64,000 nucleotides of DNA, taken from the NCBI GenBank assembly GCA_036924285.1, contig JAYKYS010000014.1, forward strand, positions 11,346,001 to 11,410,000, in the 5' to 3' direction. A model generated the notes under the pieces. The model had not been told where the DNA came from, ran no database searches, and saw only the letters and a program-made list of their open reading frames with translations. Both the position numbers and the translations under genes were made by a program. Source of the stretch: Asterella californica (lineage: Eukaryota; Streptophyta; Marchantiopsida; Marchantiales; Aytoniaceae). The number at the start of each line of letters is the position of its first letter. Within the stretch, counting starts at the first letter, position 1. Below, piece by piece: positions 1 to 11,177 of the stretch.

Positions 1-1865
1 GCGAGATTTACAAAATATTCGATTTCATGCCAACGAGACAAACAGGGGATCATCTAAAAAGGCCCGGAAAAAAAGACCCGTCATTCTCCTAAAGTAAACC
101 CATCATGTCCTGAAATAGGAGAAAACCTTCCCCTCCTCCCGCACGATGAGCTACCGTTGTGCTCGTTCGAAGGTAAGAGAAGAGGGCCATGGCTCAGCGA
201 AAGTGACTTGCAGCTAAACACGATTGGGCCCACTGACATAATAAATGGATGAGTGGAGATACTGGAGGATTACCCATTAGAGAGGTTCCCACACGGTTGA
301 GCACAGGAAAGAAAACCGTCGAAGATCTCGTAGCTGGAAGTAGAAGTTGCAGTGGGACCTGCGTGCCATTCCCATCAGGCGAGGTTCTCGCTGCATACAT
401 GTTTTCTATGTTTACTTCTTGTGTGACATTAATCTACTGCACAAATGGTCAGTAGAGTAAATGCATGGCTTTCATATTCTAGAATGTGTTTCGTTGAGGA
501 CGGAACAAAGAATACACGTCAAGGAAAGGACTCCAAGGTGCAGAAAACAGGATCTCCTCGAGCGAGGAGCAATTTTACCTCAGAAGGCAGATGCGGCATG
601 TGCTCCAGAAAAAAGGAAAAGACAGGCCTGGAAAACGTAAAGGTCCAAAATCTCAAGCAGCCTTTGGAGCGAGGGTACGGTATTTTTAATGATTTTTCAC
701 TGTGACGATCTTTTCGCCATGCTGTACATGAGACACGATGCCACCTCTGCGTAGCAAACGCAAGAACTGCTTTATGACAATCAAGAGATTGACAGGTTTG
801 AGCGCTGTTTAGACTGTTCAACAATTGCCGCTAAAAGTGATACACAATCACGTAAGCGACATTGCCCTTCAAAAGTTGAGCATTCATCACCTCCATCCGT
901 TGAAGCTTCCGACATCCACAACGCACTTGTCTCGACTGGCGGCTTTTAACTGTTTCAAATGATACGGAGATTGCGGCATAGATTTCCATCTTCCCAAGTT
1001 GCTGCTCCGGATTTCCAACGTTTCAACTGCAACACGTCATTAATTTCACTTATTCATCATCTTGCAACTAAACTGATTTTCAGAAAAGGCGATATTCGTC
1101 ACTGAAACTCCTATGCGACTGTAAAAGCAAGAAAATGAATATTCCCTTTTTCCTTTCACGGTGTACTTTAGAACCAAAGAGCCCCTAAAACTTCATGTGT
1201 ACGTTTCTCAATCGGTACAAACTTTGCTTTCAAGTGAATTATAAAGTGTAAAGCTCGTACATATCATTCTCGCATGAAAAGTTTATCATGAAAAAGATTC
1301 TATATCTAAAGATTAATGTTTTCTTCTCTACCCGAAAAAGGGTACTTTTATTACCAAGACTACTTATAGGACACTGGGGGTTCAAATTCTAAATTCCTTA
1401 CGTCTAAAGCAAAACTAGCAAAGTGTCCTCCTCTCAGCCCGAACCCATATTACCGGCAAGTGTCATTTTATGGTTACACTATCTGCTGCATCTGCTGTAT
1501 TCTCTGTATCACCGGTGCTGGTGCTCTATAAGCATACATCATTAGTTGAAGCTAGTGTGCCATACTTCCAACTATATTATATCAATCATTAATATGCTAT
1601 AGGATTTTCCACGGCATCACGAGAATATTTCCTGCTAATGCTGATAAGCGTTGTTGTAGCATCCTAATTTGAAGCTGAAATTTAAAACCTGAGGAGGAAA
1701 TGTACATCTTTAAAACGCATTACATGGGAAGGATAGGGAAATGAGTGTGAAGTATATTTAAGATTCTTGTTGAAGAACCACGCTGAACTTGTGTAGTGAG
1801 TTACTTGGTGTTACAAACATGTGAACTCTTTGGCGCATGGATCAACGCGGCATGGTCCCCATACT
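1..1865. other. Intergenic DNA, no supported gene
   Basis: Short open frames here (up to about 100 codons) lack recognisable motifs and overlap each other on both strands. I see no RNA gene or clear repeat. The DNA becomes more AT-rich after about 1.1 kb. It may hold UTR or regulatory sequence of a gene outside the window. Confidence 0.4.
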
Positions 1866-2484
1866 TAGGCCTCGGCCCCAGTTCGGTTCGATTCAAACCG
1901 GTTTGAAAGTCTGAATTGAATCGTTATAGACCCAACTGGTTAAAGGAAATCTCAACTTGAACCAAAAGTGAACCGAAACATTTAAACCAAAAACCTTGTA
2001 AACTGAACCGTTTAAAACCCGAACCGTTTAAACCATATCACGAAATCAATAAGCAAAACCATTTAAAGAAATATGAACCTGAACCACTTTGAACTAAACC
2101 GTTTTAAACCAAACTGTATAAACCATGGTCTGAACATTTTAATTAAATATTTAGTTGATAAAGATCAAAGATGATATAAAAGATTTAGTTCATAATCCGT
2201 AATACAAGAGTTCTCGAGTTAAAAATTACACATAATATTCTAAAAATATATATTATTTGAACCGTGGTTTGAGTTGTTTAAGCCACAATTCAAACCATCT
2301 GAATCTGAATTGAACCTTCTTTATGAAATACTGAACCGAAAAGATTTTAAACCTGAACTGTTATAAACTAAACCATATAAATGATGTTCAACTTGAACCA
2401 AACCATGATTGATTAAACCTAAATCGTTTTAAACCACGGTTTCGTGGTTCGGTTAGGCTCGAACCGAACTGGGGCCGAGGACTA
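1866..2484. mobile_element. Small non-autonomous hAT-like TIR element
   Basis: The ends are 25 bp terminal inverted repeats differing at one base (1866-1890 and 2460-2484; core CCTCGGCCCCAGTTCGG). They are flanked by 8 bp direct repeats matching at 6 of 8 positions (1858-1865 cccatact, 2485-2492 tccacact), the duplication length of hAT transposons. The interior has no open frame and is built of degenerate short units around AACCGTTTAAA and GAACC. Class assignment rests only on duplication length and general resemblance to plant hAT MITEs. Confidence 0.6.
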
Positions 2485-2534
2485 TCCACACTTAGGTATT
2501 AAGCATGTTAAGTAATTAACATCTTAGTCATCCC

Positions 2535-2640
2535 CAGAAATCTTTTTCCTCAGTCACCCAAACCAACTGTCGATCTTCCTAAGTCCCCCGAAGTTGAAAA
2601 TGTCTTCCTCGGTCCTTTACCGGCTGGGGGGCAGATAACG
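2535..2640 (+). repeat. Left terminal inverted repeat of MULE A
   Basis: It matches the reverse complement of 12489-12593. The similarity is strong from the terminus CAGAA.TCTT through TTCCTCAG, CCAAACCAACTGTCGATC and AAGTTGAAAATGTCTTCC, then fades. The copies differ by scattered, mostly transition changes, so the insertion is old compared with element B. Confidence 0.85.
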
Positions 2641-3456
2641 ACTGTGATAAGTCAGTAACTACGTCTCAGGTGGTCGAAATGACAATACACAGTATAGTTG
2701 AAAGTGCTTGTAATTGTGGGTTACGAGGAACAAGTTGATGGATGCAGTCTTCACGCGAGACCGTGTAGAAATAATTTTGAAAGAAGATCAGTGAATCTAT
2801 CTTACGCAGGCGCAGGTGCTTCGGCAAGACGTGGTGCATCATCTGATGTAGCCATGGGTTTTAAGAAATTTATCCTCTCAGCAACCTCAATAGAGACCCC
2901 GATGTGCGAGCCCGCAAAGACAATGAGAACGTCCGAAAAGCTTCATCTTCTCTATCATTGTGGTGAGCAGCAGCTCCTGAACTTCAGCTGGGATATTCGA
3001 AAGCAGTGCTCCCTGTAGTGAGAATAGCGGGTTGAAGCTATGAAGCAGCAATGACAGACGATGCTCAAGAATGATTCGATAATAACGAATAGGATTTCTA
3101 TCAGATTTCTTTATGGAGAAGATGATAATCTCAACGTTCCAGCTGACATGCGAGATCAAGAAAGTGTCATGGAGCCTAGTCCGTGACAGAGATGACGACA
3201 GACGATGCTTTCTGTTGAGAAGAAGGATGTATCTCTGGTGGAAAGACCTTCGCTGAGTTGCAATTGCAAGCGATTCGAATCAAGCTGGGTGTTTGAATCG
3301 ATGGAAGACTTCCAATTTGCCCTTGATTGTTGATCGGTGTTCAACTCATGCATTAACAAGCACTGAAAAACCTGAGAATTTTATTGAGTTCGAACGTGTA
3401 TATATGATTTTCTTCTCAGGAAAGATCCTCCAGACAGGAAGCGATGCGGTAAAATT
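2641..3456 (+). other. 5' region of MULE A, no assigned coding
   Basis: This lies between the left TIR and the first recognisable transposase sequence. A 106-codon open frame at 2698-3018 and a 64-codon one at 3293-3487 have no family I can name. They could be remnants of an N-terminal exon or leader of the transposase gene. Confidence 0.3.
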
Positions 3457-5958
3457 GTGGATCATGCATCAGATAAGGAGAATCTAACGCCTTACCTAGA
3501 ACTTAGAACATTTTCCCAGTTTATCCAACGTCAAGCATCTCAAAGTTGTATAGTTGGAGGTTCAGATTTGAACCTGACGCTCGGAAGAGTGGAGGAAGAG
3601 CAAGGGTTCAACCTGGGAATAAGACTGAAGAAGGCACGGAAAGTTTCTCAATCAGGTGCATGCGGTCAAAGTATGTGTTATTTATCAGCAGGACCATTTC
3701 AGAGATCATTTTCAGAGTCATGCATCGAGGTGGTTGGATCTGGAGATGGGAGTTTGAAAGAAAAAGCAACCGAGTCTGGCGCAGAGTGTGTACAGAGATG
3801 CAAGTGGAGAGTTCGATGCCAATGCCATTTTAAGTCTAGAGAGTTTCAGATTACTATATGTAACTTGCATCACAGTTGTCCTAGTCATTTGCATAGTTGG
3901 CGGGGTCCTTGTCAAAATTCTCAACATCTCGCAGTTCTGATGTGTAACCGAGTTGTCATTGATCCAAATGTTCAATGTGGAAAGCTGGTGAATGATATTC
4001 GTCAGACGTTCGAGAAGCGCACTATGTATCAAGCTGCATTCAGAATGAGAGAAAGAGTCTGACGAATATCATTCAAGGCTGTCATACGAGATCATTTCAT
4101 GCCATTCCTTTTCTATGCCGTCACATGAAGGAAATAGACTCAGAATGTGTTGTGGAATATTGTACGTGGTCTGGTTCTGGAATTTTCCAACGTATTTTTG
4201 TATGTCCGTCTGCATGTCGAAATGCATTCCAGTTCTCTCAGAAGATTATCACTCTGGATGCATGCCACACAAAGAACAAGAAATTTCTTGCTCAAATTTT
4301 TACAGCTAGTTGCTCTGATGGGAACAACCAGTCGATTATTCTATGCTTCGTGGTGGCGGCTAGTGAAGACGAGGAGACTTGGTTTTGGTTCTGTTCTCTA
4401 CTTAGACAAAGTATTACAAGAATAGACTAGAAGAATATCGTCATACTCTCAGATCGCTATAAGGGGCTGCTCAATGCTATGAAATGCATATTTTCGGAGT
4501 GTCTTCACGGACATTACGCCCAGCATCTCCAGATGAATGTGAAGGCGCATTACGGCAAAGAAGCCGAGATTGTATTTATGAGTTGCGTGTATGCTCGAAA
4601 AAAAGTAAGTTTCACATCCATTTGTTTGCTTGTTGATGCATTTTCTACTACTTCATTTATTCACTAATGTGGATTGTATTCCGAAGCTAAGGTTATCTCA
4701 CCTCCTACATGTTCAATCTGTTATTAGATAACTTGGCCAGCAGTGGACGTAATGGATTCCTAGCAGCAGAGTACATCCGGAAGATACCTCCACACCTCTG
4801 GGCTCGGTGTATGTTTCCTCTTCCTCCGTATGGGAAGGTGACGTCAAATGTTGCAGAGTCAGTCAATGCTGCTCTGAAGACGATTAGAGAGTTTGCTCTC
4901 TTTTGGATAGTATGTGATTTGTGGACTTACATTATGGGTACATTTTTGAAGCGATACATGACTGCTCGAATGTATGGAGCACTCACTCCGTTTGCACATA
5001 TCCATTTCGACGAGAATGAAAAGATGTGTGGTCATTTCTTTTGTCACGTGTCGGATGACAACATAGCTTGGGTGCACAAGACGGATGGGAGGGAGCAGTA
5101 TGTGGTACGTCATGGCAATATACCCAAGTGTGAATTTTTAGAACTTCAAGAAATGTGTTGACCTTGTGCGCATTCTATGGTGTGGGATGCTGAGGTCACT
5201 AGAGGTCATATGCGCCATGGATTCTGTATGGTTCTCAAAGACGATACAACGATTCTGTCTCTCGTGATAACTGACCTTATGCTATGTTTCGAGTGTGCTG
5301 CTCCTCCAGTTGCAAGAAGAAAGGGTAGACATCGGGTTGTTCGAATTCCTACATGAGGTACGCAAGTAAGGACAGGTGATAGAACTTCATCTATGATTGA
5401 GTTGGAATATCAAGTCGACGAGAACTCGGTGCACTTGAGTCATGTCATCTACTATGTCAACTCAGACAGATATTAAAGCAAACATACACACCAGCATATC
5501 TATCAGACTCGGTGAGACCTCCGCGTGCGAAGCCTGTTCCGAGTTCTCGACAACAGCAAAGGTGTGGAGTATGTCATACACTTGGACACAACAAGCGAAC
5601 TTGTCCACAAAGTCAACATTTGAGAGCTACAATTGTGGGCGACCAGCATGATCCAATGGTGGACAATTTGCAACACACGGATATGTTGCAAGAGCCTGAA
5701 GACAATTTGCAACACGCGGATCAGTTGCAAGAGCCTGAAGTTGTTGATCGCTCTGAAATATCTAATGACCCAGTGGTAGACAATATAGAATCTACCGATC
5801 ATGGAGAATCATCGATTTGTCATCACTTCGAGGTGTCTACTGATGAAGAACTAGATCAAGTACTTGCATCTGAGTATGAAGAAGGCTCAAAACGCGATTC
5901 TGAGTCTATAGCGAAATATGACATTGGTTACGAGCCAGATGACTTCTTTCCGTTCTAA
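3457..5958 (+). pseudogene. MULE transposase (mudrA-like), element A, decayed
   Basis: Order of recognisable parts: the mudrA-type N-terminal region (about 3700-4060, with CKWRVR and HHSCPS zinc-binding-like residues); the MULE catalytic region from 4125 (DACHTKNKKF with the first Asp, DGNNQS, then LSDRYKGLLNA near 4440 and HLQMNVKAHYGK); the acidic residue in TSNVAESVNAA near 4850; a SWIM-type zinc motif (C.F.ELQEMC.PCAH, 5130-5176); and a CCHC knuckle RCGVCHTLGHNKRTC near 5560. A likely 86 bp intron (4605-4690, gtaagt to ag) joins two parts. Breaks: in-frame TAG 4428-4430, TGA 5159-5161, TGA 5354-5356, plus frame changes near 3800 and 5450. The family moves DNA by cut and paste using DDE chemistry; this copy is inactive. 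Confidence 0.85.
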
Positions 5959-6375
5959 ACGGTCATGGTGATCACACCATCCTGTATCTTTTGTACTAGC
6001 TTTAGTTAACTTGACTTCTTAAGTTGAACATTACAGTAGCAGACTATCTCATTGTGTGCAGCTTTAGTACTTCTATATTGTTTGGTCGAATTAGACTAAG
6101 GGGAAGTTCTATAAAGGAGTCTGCGTCTCTTGGTGTGTCCAGTTCACTCTATACAAAGATTTCTTATCAAAGAATAGCAACGTCATGCAAGACCAAGAGC
6201 ACACTGGAGCTCCATCGGACATGCATAAAATGTTGTAAAACCATGCTTCAGAGTTCAATTTCTACCTTCGTTCTATACAAGAAATATAATAGCTCAACGG
6301 GAATCGAGAAGCAAATGAAAACATCGACTGAGAGTTGCTTCTTCACCTTTTGAACATAGCTTCCCCGTTGATGAA
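5959..6375. other. 3' flank of transposase A, no gene
   Basis: AT-rich sequence following the transposase stop. I see no motif beyond short overlapping open frames; a 3' UTR of the old transposase gene is the simplest reading. Confidence 0.4.
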
Positions 6376-6640
6376 TGACTAAAGAGGAGAGGGAGACAAG
6401 AGGGAGAGGAGAGAGCGAGAGGAGAGGAGAGGAGAGGAGAGAGCGAGAGGAGAAGGAGAGAGGAGATAGCGAGAGGAGAGCAGAGGGAAAAACGAGAGGA
6501 GAAGGAGAGGAGAGAGGGAGAGAAGAGAGTTCAGCGAGAGGGAGAGGAGATACTACAGCGAGAGGGAGAGGAGAAGGAGAGCACATATTCGTCTAGAAGA
6601 GTGGGTGAGAGAATAGAAGAGTGAGGGAGGAGGAGTTTGA
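6376..6640 (+). repeat. GA-rich low-complexity tract (GAGAG/GGAGA)
   Basis: Nearly pure purine on the plus strand, made of GAGAGGAGAGG-type units with a weaker purine-rich continuation at 6720-6840. The open frames through it (Arg/Glu/Gly or Ser/Leu/Pro repeats) are artefacts of the repeat. It lies just outside the foldback-like element. Confidence 0.9.
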
Positions 6641-7029
6641 TTCTGGGTGAGTTTTCTTGATTGTTGAGTTGTTTTAAAATCGAGCTATCTACTCTGAGCG
6701 ATTTAAACTCCAAATCGCTGTGATGAAAACGAGAGAGTTGGTGGAGGTAGTGGAGTCCTCATTGGAGATCGAGGCGATGAGAGAGGACGAGGTCAAGGCC
6801 GGGACGGAGTCCCAGGAGAGAGGAGAGTAAGAAGAGGAGAGTCATGTAAGTTAATAACCATGTCTGAATGAAATGTTGTTAAATTTGAATGAGTTGATAA
6901 GTTAGAATTTGTTAGGGTTAGTGAAACAGACTGTTTTAATGTGTTATGTTTGTTAAGGTTAGCGGAACAGAATATTTCGAGAGTTTGATGCTCGTTAGGA
7001 TTAGCGATATACGCCGTTTCGTCGTGTGA

Positions 7030-7720
7030 GTGATTCGGGTTTCGTGAAGATACCTTCGGTACAAGGTTCCCAGTGGACAAAACAAGTATATTTCACCTCT
7101 CGTGAAGGGATACCCCTCCAAAAATTCTCTCAGTGGACGAAATATATCTGTTTCGTCACTCGTGAAGGCGGTACCTCTTCAGAAATTTTCTCAGTGGGCG
7201 AAACAATTATGTTTCACCCACTCGAGAGACGAAACGTACATATTTCGTCTCTCGTGAAGGGATACCCCTTCGGAAATTTTCTCAGTGGAGAAAACAATTA
7301 TGTTTCGTCCACTCGAGAGACGAAACATATCTGTTTTGCCACTCGTGAAGGAGGTACCCCTTCCAAAATTTTCTCAGTGGGCAAAACAGGTATGTTTCGT
7401 CTCTCGTGAAGGGGTACTCCTTTGGAAATTAGCCAAGTGGACGAAACAATTATGTTTCGCCCACTCGTGAAGGGGTACCCCTTCAAAAAATTTCTCAGTG
7501 GGCGAAACAGTTATGTTTCGCTCTCGTGAAGAGGTACTTCTTCGGAAATTTTCTCAATGGGCGAAATATGTATGTTTCGTCTACTCGAGAGACGAAACAT
7601 ACCTGCTTCGTGAAGAGGTATCCCTTAGGATAATAATCCCCGAGGGCGAAACAAGTATGTTTCGTCTTCACATGATCATAAAATATGATTGTTTCCTTAA
7701 ATAAACAGCTTGTTTCGCCC
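7030..7720 (+). repeat. Left tandem-palindrome cluster of the foldback-like element
   Basis: About ten units of roughly 60-70 bp. Each combines CTCGTGAAGGGGTACCCC, then TTCGGAAATTTTCTCAGTGG, then an imperfect palindrome CGAAACAnnTATGTTTCG with N varied between copies. Some units carry a second palindrome head, ACTCGAGAGACGAAACATA. Open frames through this stretch are repeat artefacts. Copies near the outer end are most diverged. Confidence 0.9.
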
Positions 7721-7736
7721 CCCTTGTTTAACTACT

Positions 7737-10111
7737 TTCTATAATATTTCTTTTCTAGCGGGTGCGACATTGAAGAGTATGAAGGAGGGACCTTCTATGT
7801 TCAAGTATACTCATGAAGAGGACGAGAGATATCATTTGAAGTGGTGTTGGGTGCAAAAAGAAGAAGTGGAGAATTCTTTGTATGGAGTAGAAGAAGAAGC
7901 TCTCGACCGACTAGGATTACTCGTTGTTTTATCTTTCGACTTTCCTCCTCCGGATGTATGTAGTCTTCAATTACTCCCTTTCTGGATTCATTTGAAGTAT
8001 ATGTGAATTATATTTTCTTTGGATGCATGTCCTCTATCTCATTTATGTTTTCTCATTACTTGTATTCATTTGAATGCTCTATATCATTTATGTTGTTTCC
8101 TTACTTGTATTCATTTGTAGTTCTATATATGTGATTAGATTGTTTATTTTGCAGATATCATGTGAATAGAGTTCATCCAATCATATGATGAGGAAACTCA
8201 TCATGCTACTGTTCAAAGACATGAGATAGTGTTGGATGAGTCTGTTATACGTGAGTCACTTGTTTTACTTATGAGAACAACTGTCTCTCGTCCTCATAAT
8301 GTCAAGAGAAGCATGATAGATGATTGATTTTCTCAGAAAGACGAGAAGAGAAAAAGATATTTATTGTGAATGTGTGAGTATCCGGAGTGGAGACCGTATT
8401 CTAACTTATTAATTGTATTTTTCTGGCTCGTCGACGATCAAGAGAAGTACATGACCAGTTAGCTCTATATGTGAAGACTAAAGTAGATGAGAGTGGAGAA
8501 GATTACGATTGGACCGAGTTCATTTTAGATTCTTTGGATACAGAGATCTCTTCTATGGAAAAACATATGAGTAATGAGAGATTAGTGAGACATCTAGAGA
8601 CTTGGGTGGGTATCATCTTGACTAATGATACATATCGGTATACTTCCGGAGGGTTGGCGTGTGGATTCTCATCAGCGACTTCAGTCATCATCGAGTAAGA
8701 TGTCAATTTCTTGTCGTATTATTTTTCGGTTTTTACTTCTTTATGGTTATGGGGTTATGCTTGAGTACTTATTGATTAAACTCAGGCTTCAAATGGTGCT
8801 TTCAGATCTCATAGTGATCAAGACCTTCAGTCTTCACAACATGTTCATGTTCCTCGGTCCTCAAGTAAGAAGTTTACAGTTTTCTGTTTATAATTTTGTT
8901 TTGGTTTTCTTCTTTACTGTTTTCTGTTTAGATTTTTGTTCTGGTTTACTTCTACTTTGTTCTACATAGTTCTGGTTTACTTCTACTTGTTTTGGTTTAG
9001 TTGAACTTTGTTTCTTTTCTTGAGTTATACTTGAGTTATACTTCAACTTGTGCAGATGAAAAGGCTATTCTCGTGGAGAGAATGAATCAACTGCATAATG
9101 CCATCAAAAAGAAGGAGGAAGAGCTGAATTCCAGAAGTCTACAACTCGAGCAAATGGAGTATGAGGTGATGGTTGTGAAAGAGGAATTGAGCACGATACG
9201 TGAGGCAGAAGAGTTCTACCCTCATCTAGTTCACCCTACTACAAATCGACGTAAGACTCTTATTCTTGATTTGAATGATCTTTTGGTCCAAGTGAGAATG
9301 AACGAGTATAAGTTGATGCCAGCGCGTGAAAGAGGATATATAGTAGAAACTACATCGAAGTAGTCTATATGGTACGTGGCGAAACGTGGAGTAAAAGCTT
9401 TTCTCGAGATATGTCTAAATAAGTTTCATGTCATCATATGGACATCTCGAACTTTGTTAAACACTGCAACGCTACTCAAAGCTATGGAAGGGGCGAATTA
9501 TTTACCTCTTGGAGTTGCAGCAGGGAAGATATGAAACTTCTTCTATACTTATTTTTAATTCTGATTTTCATGTTCTATATGTATTATATGTTATGTTTTT
9601 GATCAAGACATGTGTTTTAATAACAACTTTTTACTTTTGTAGGTATGTCATGTTTTTGCTCAAGATATGTGTTTCGAATATAAGACGGTTCGAGAAGCTG
9701 CATTCGATAATCACTTGTACTTGAAAGATTTTGCTGTTCTTCATCATCATAACTTGAGCACGAGGGACGTTTTGTTGGTGGATGATAGTCCAATGAAAAA
9801 CAACACCAATCATCTTCTTAATGCAATCATCATTTTAATGCTATCCATCCTTTTTATACAACTCTTTTCACTATGGATAGTGATATAGAGTTGTATTTAG
9901 AAGCTACTTTGTTGCCTTGACTTCTTTGTTGGGGATGTAGTCCGGAGGAGACACCAACTTATATGGAGAGTAGATATTCACAAGTTTTTGCTCAGGATCC
10001 ATTTATAGCCCTTAAAAGCTATTGGACAAATATTACCAAGGAGGAAGTCAATATCGTATGGAGATCCGTTCCTCATGGAGTTTGTATGCATCTCTACCAT
10101 AAACTCCAGTG
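7737..10111 (+). pseudogene. NIF/FCP-phosphatase-like (HAD) multi-exon gene, broken
   Basis: Exons can be followed by splice-like borders: 7737-7953, 8420-8696, about 8785-8864, 9056-9480 and 9644-9880, with a tail to 10111. The protein has an unassigned N-terminal half, a coiled coil (9070-9210, KKKEEELNSRSLQLEQ), then the HAD phosphatase core: KTLILDLNDLLVQ (9259-9297), KRGVKAFLEICLNKFHVIIWTSR (two parts, 9380-9455; Trp-Thr-Ser-Arg motif), YLKDFAVLHHHN and VLLVDDSPMKNN (9718-9810). In NIF proteins these act on phosphoserine. The usual DxD motif reads DLN, so the second catalytic Asp is missing. An in-frame TAG interrupts 9361-9363. It is captured cargo inside the foldback-like element. Confidence 0.7.
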
Positions 10112-10544
10112 AGACAGACTTCTCTTTTTTGTTCATCCATTATATGATACTTATCATATAATGAGACACTAACTCTGCTATAATATAAATATTATATGAG
10201 AAACTTCAAGTTTTCACTAGTAAACAGTTATATCTTTCAATGCTCATTTGATTCTCTTGGTGTTATGTGATGCAATTGGTTGAAAATTCTCGAAGGTATC
10301 TTTCACCACTCAGCGAAACATACTAGTTTACTACTTTATCCCATGCTCAAGCAACACTAGTTTACTAGTTTATCCCATGCAGGGTTGCCTGAGCGAAAGC
10401 AAAATGAAACAAAGGAGAAACGTGCACTATAAATCGTAGGTGTTTTACTTAGCCTTACCTTGGAATGATTAAAGAGGCGGTTTGTACCCAAAATGGAGGA
10501 GTAAGGGTACTCTTATCCTTTTGTAATGTTAAAATGATAAAGCC
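10112..10544. other. AT-rich spacer between NIF-like gene and right repeat cluster
   Basis: No coding sequence is evident. It contains a short local direct repeat (aacactagtttactagtttatcccatgc and a close copy just before it, 10320-10380). It belongs to the interior of the foldback-like element. Confidence 0.4.
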
Positions 10545-10893
10545 ATATGGAACGAAACATACATTGTTTCGCCCACGCGTGGATGAAAGCAAGTCTCATG
10601 TGGACGAAACATATCTGTTTCGTCCACGAGAATTATGACCCTAAGGGTACCTTTTCACAAAACCATCGTGAGAGATGAAACATGCATGTTTTGCCTCTCG
10701 AGTGAGCGAAACAATTATGTTTTGCCCACTTGGGTTATTTCCGAAGGGGTACCCCTTCACGAGAGACGAAACAGGTATGTTTCGTCCACTAAGGTTATTT
10801 CCGAATGGGTACCTTCACGAGAGACGAAACAAACTTGTATCGTCCATTGAGAAAATTTCCGATGGGGTACCCCTTCACGAGAGACGACATGAA
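10545..10893 (-). repeat. Right tandem-palindrome cluster of the foldback-like element (inverted)
   Basis: Four to five units that are reverse complements of the 7030-7720 units: TTTCCGAAGGGGTACCCC, CTTCACGAGAGACGAAACA and TATGTTTCGTCCACT in the inverse order. It is about half the length of the left cluster, consistent with unequal gain or loss of tandem units. Confidence 0.9.
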
Positions 10894-11177
10894 CTGAGGG
10901 CAAAGACTATTAGTTTGCTCTAAAATCACACGGTATTATGCTCACATCCAATCTGGAAGGAAGAAAGAAGAGAAGAGTGCACTTATAATGGTTCGGGACT
11001 TCATTCACTTCAATAGAGAGCAATTCAGTTCAATAGAGGGCAGTGCACGTAGAATGGTTTCAGGACTACATTCTCATTCAATTCAACTTTATTATAAAAT
11101 TGAAATCATATACAAAGTTTAGGATCTGCAGTTAACGTTGGGTCCGATTTAGAATCATCATACAACTCCTTAAGTTT
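10894..11177. other. Spacer in MULE A, no gene
   Basis: A short internal duplication (caatagagagcaattcagttcaatagagggcagtg, 11010-11045) is the only structure seen. It lies downstream of the minus-strand RPA-like pseudogene. Confidence 0.4.

Larger units (their letters stand above)
7030..10893. mobile_element. Foldback-like element nested in MULE A, carrying a NIF-phosphatase-like gene
   Basis: Two clusters of tandem palindromic units lie in opposite orientation (left about 7030-7720, right about 10545-10893) around a multi-exon gene remnant. Their inner ends also match as inverted sequence: left ggtatcccttagg...CGAAACAAGTATGTTTCG, right the reverse complement of the same arrangement. Long inverted repeats built from short tandem units are the hallmark of foldback (FB/FARE-type) transposons. 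Outer ends and target duplication could not be fixed. An alternative is a MULE with expanded tandem TIRs. Confidence 0.6.

Noticed and set aside
2887..3359. Minus-strand frames in the 5' part of MULE A
   Set aside because: No similarity to RPA-like or other known proteins and wrong position for the accessory gene.
6248..6713. Open frames rich in Ser/Leu/Pro or Arg/Glu on both strands
   Set aside because: They follow from the GA-rich low-complexity tract and carry no motif.
7026..7704. Several 60-127 codon plus- and minus-strand frames
   Set aside because: They are translations of the tandem palindrome cluster; the repeated protein strings mirror DNA repeats.
7030..7720. CRISPR-like regular repeats
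   Set aside because: Units are palindromic, diverged, without unique spacers of constant length, and in a eukaryotic genome; a foldback-type TIR fits better.
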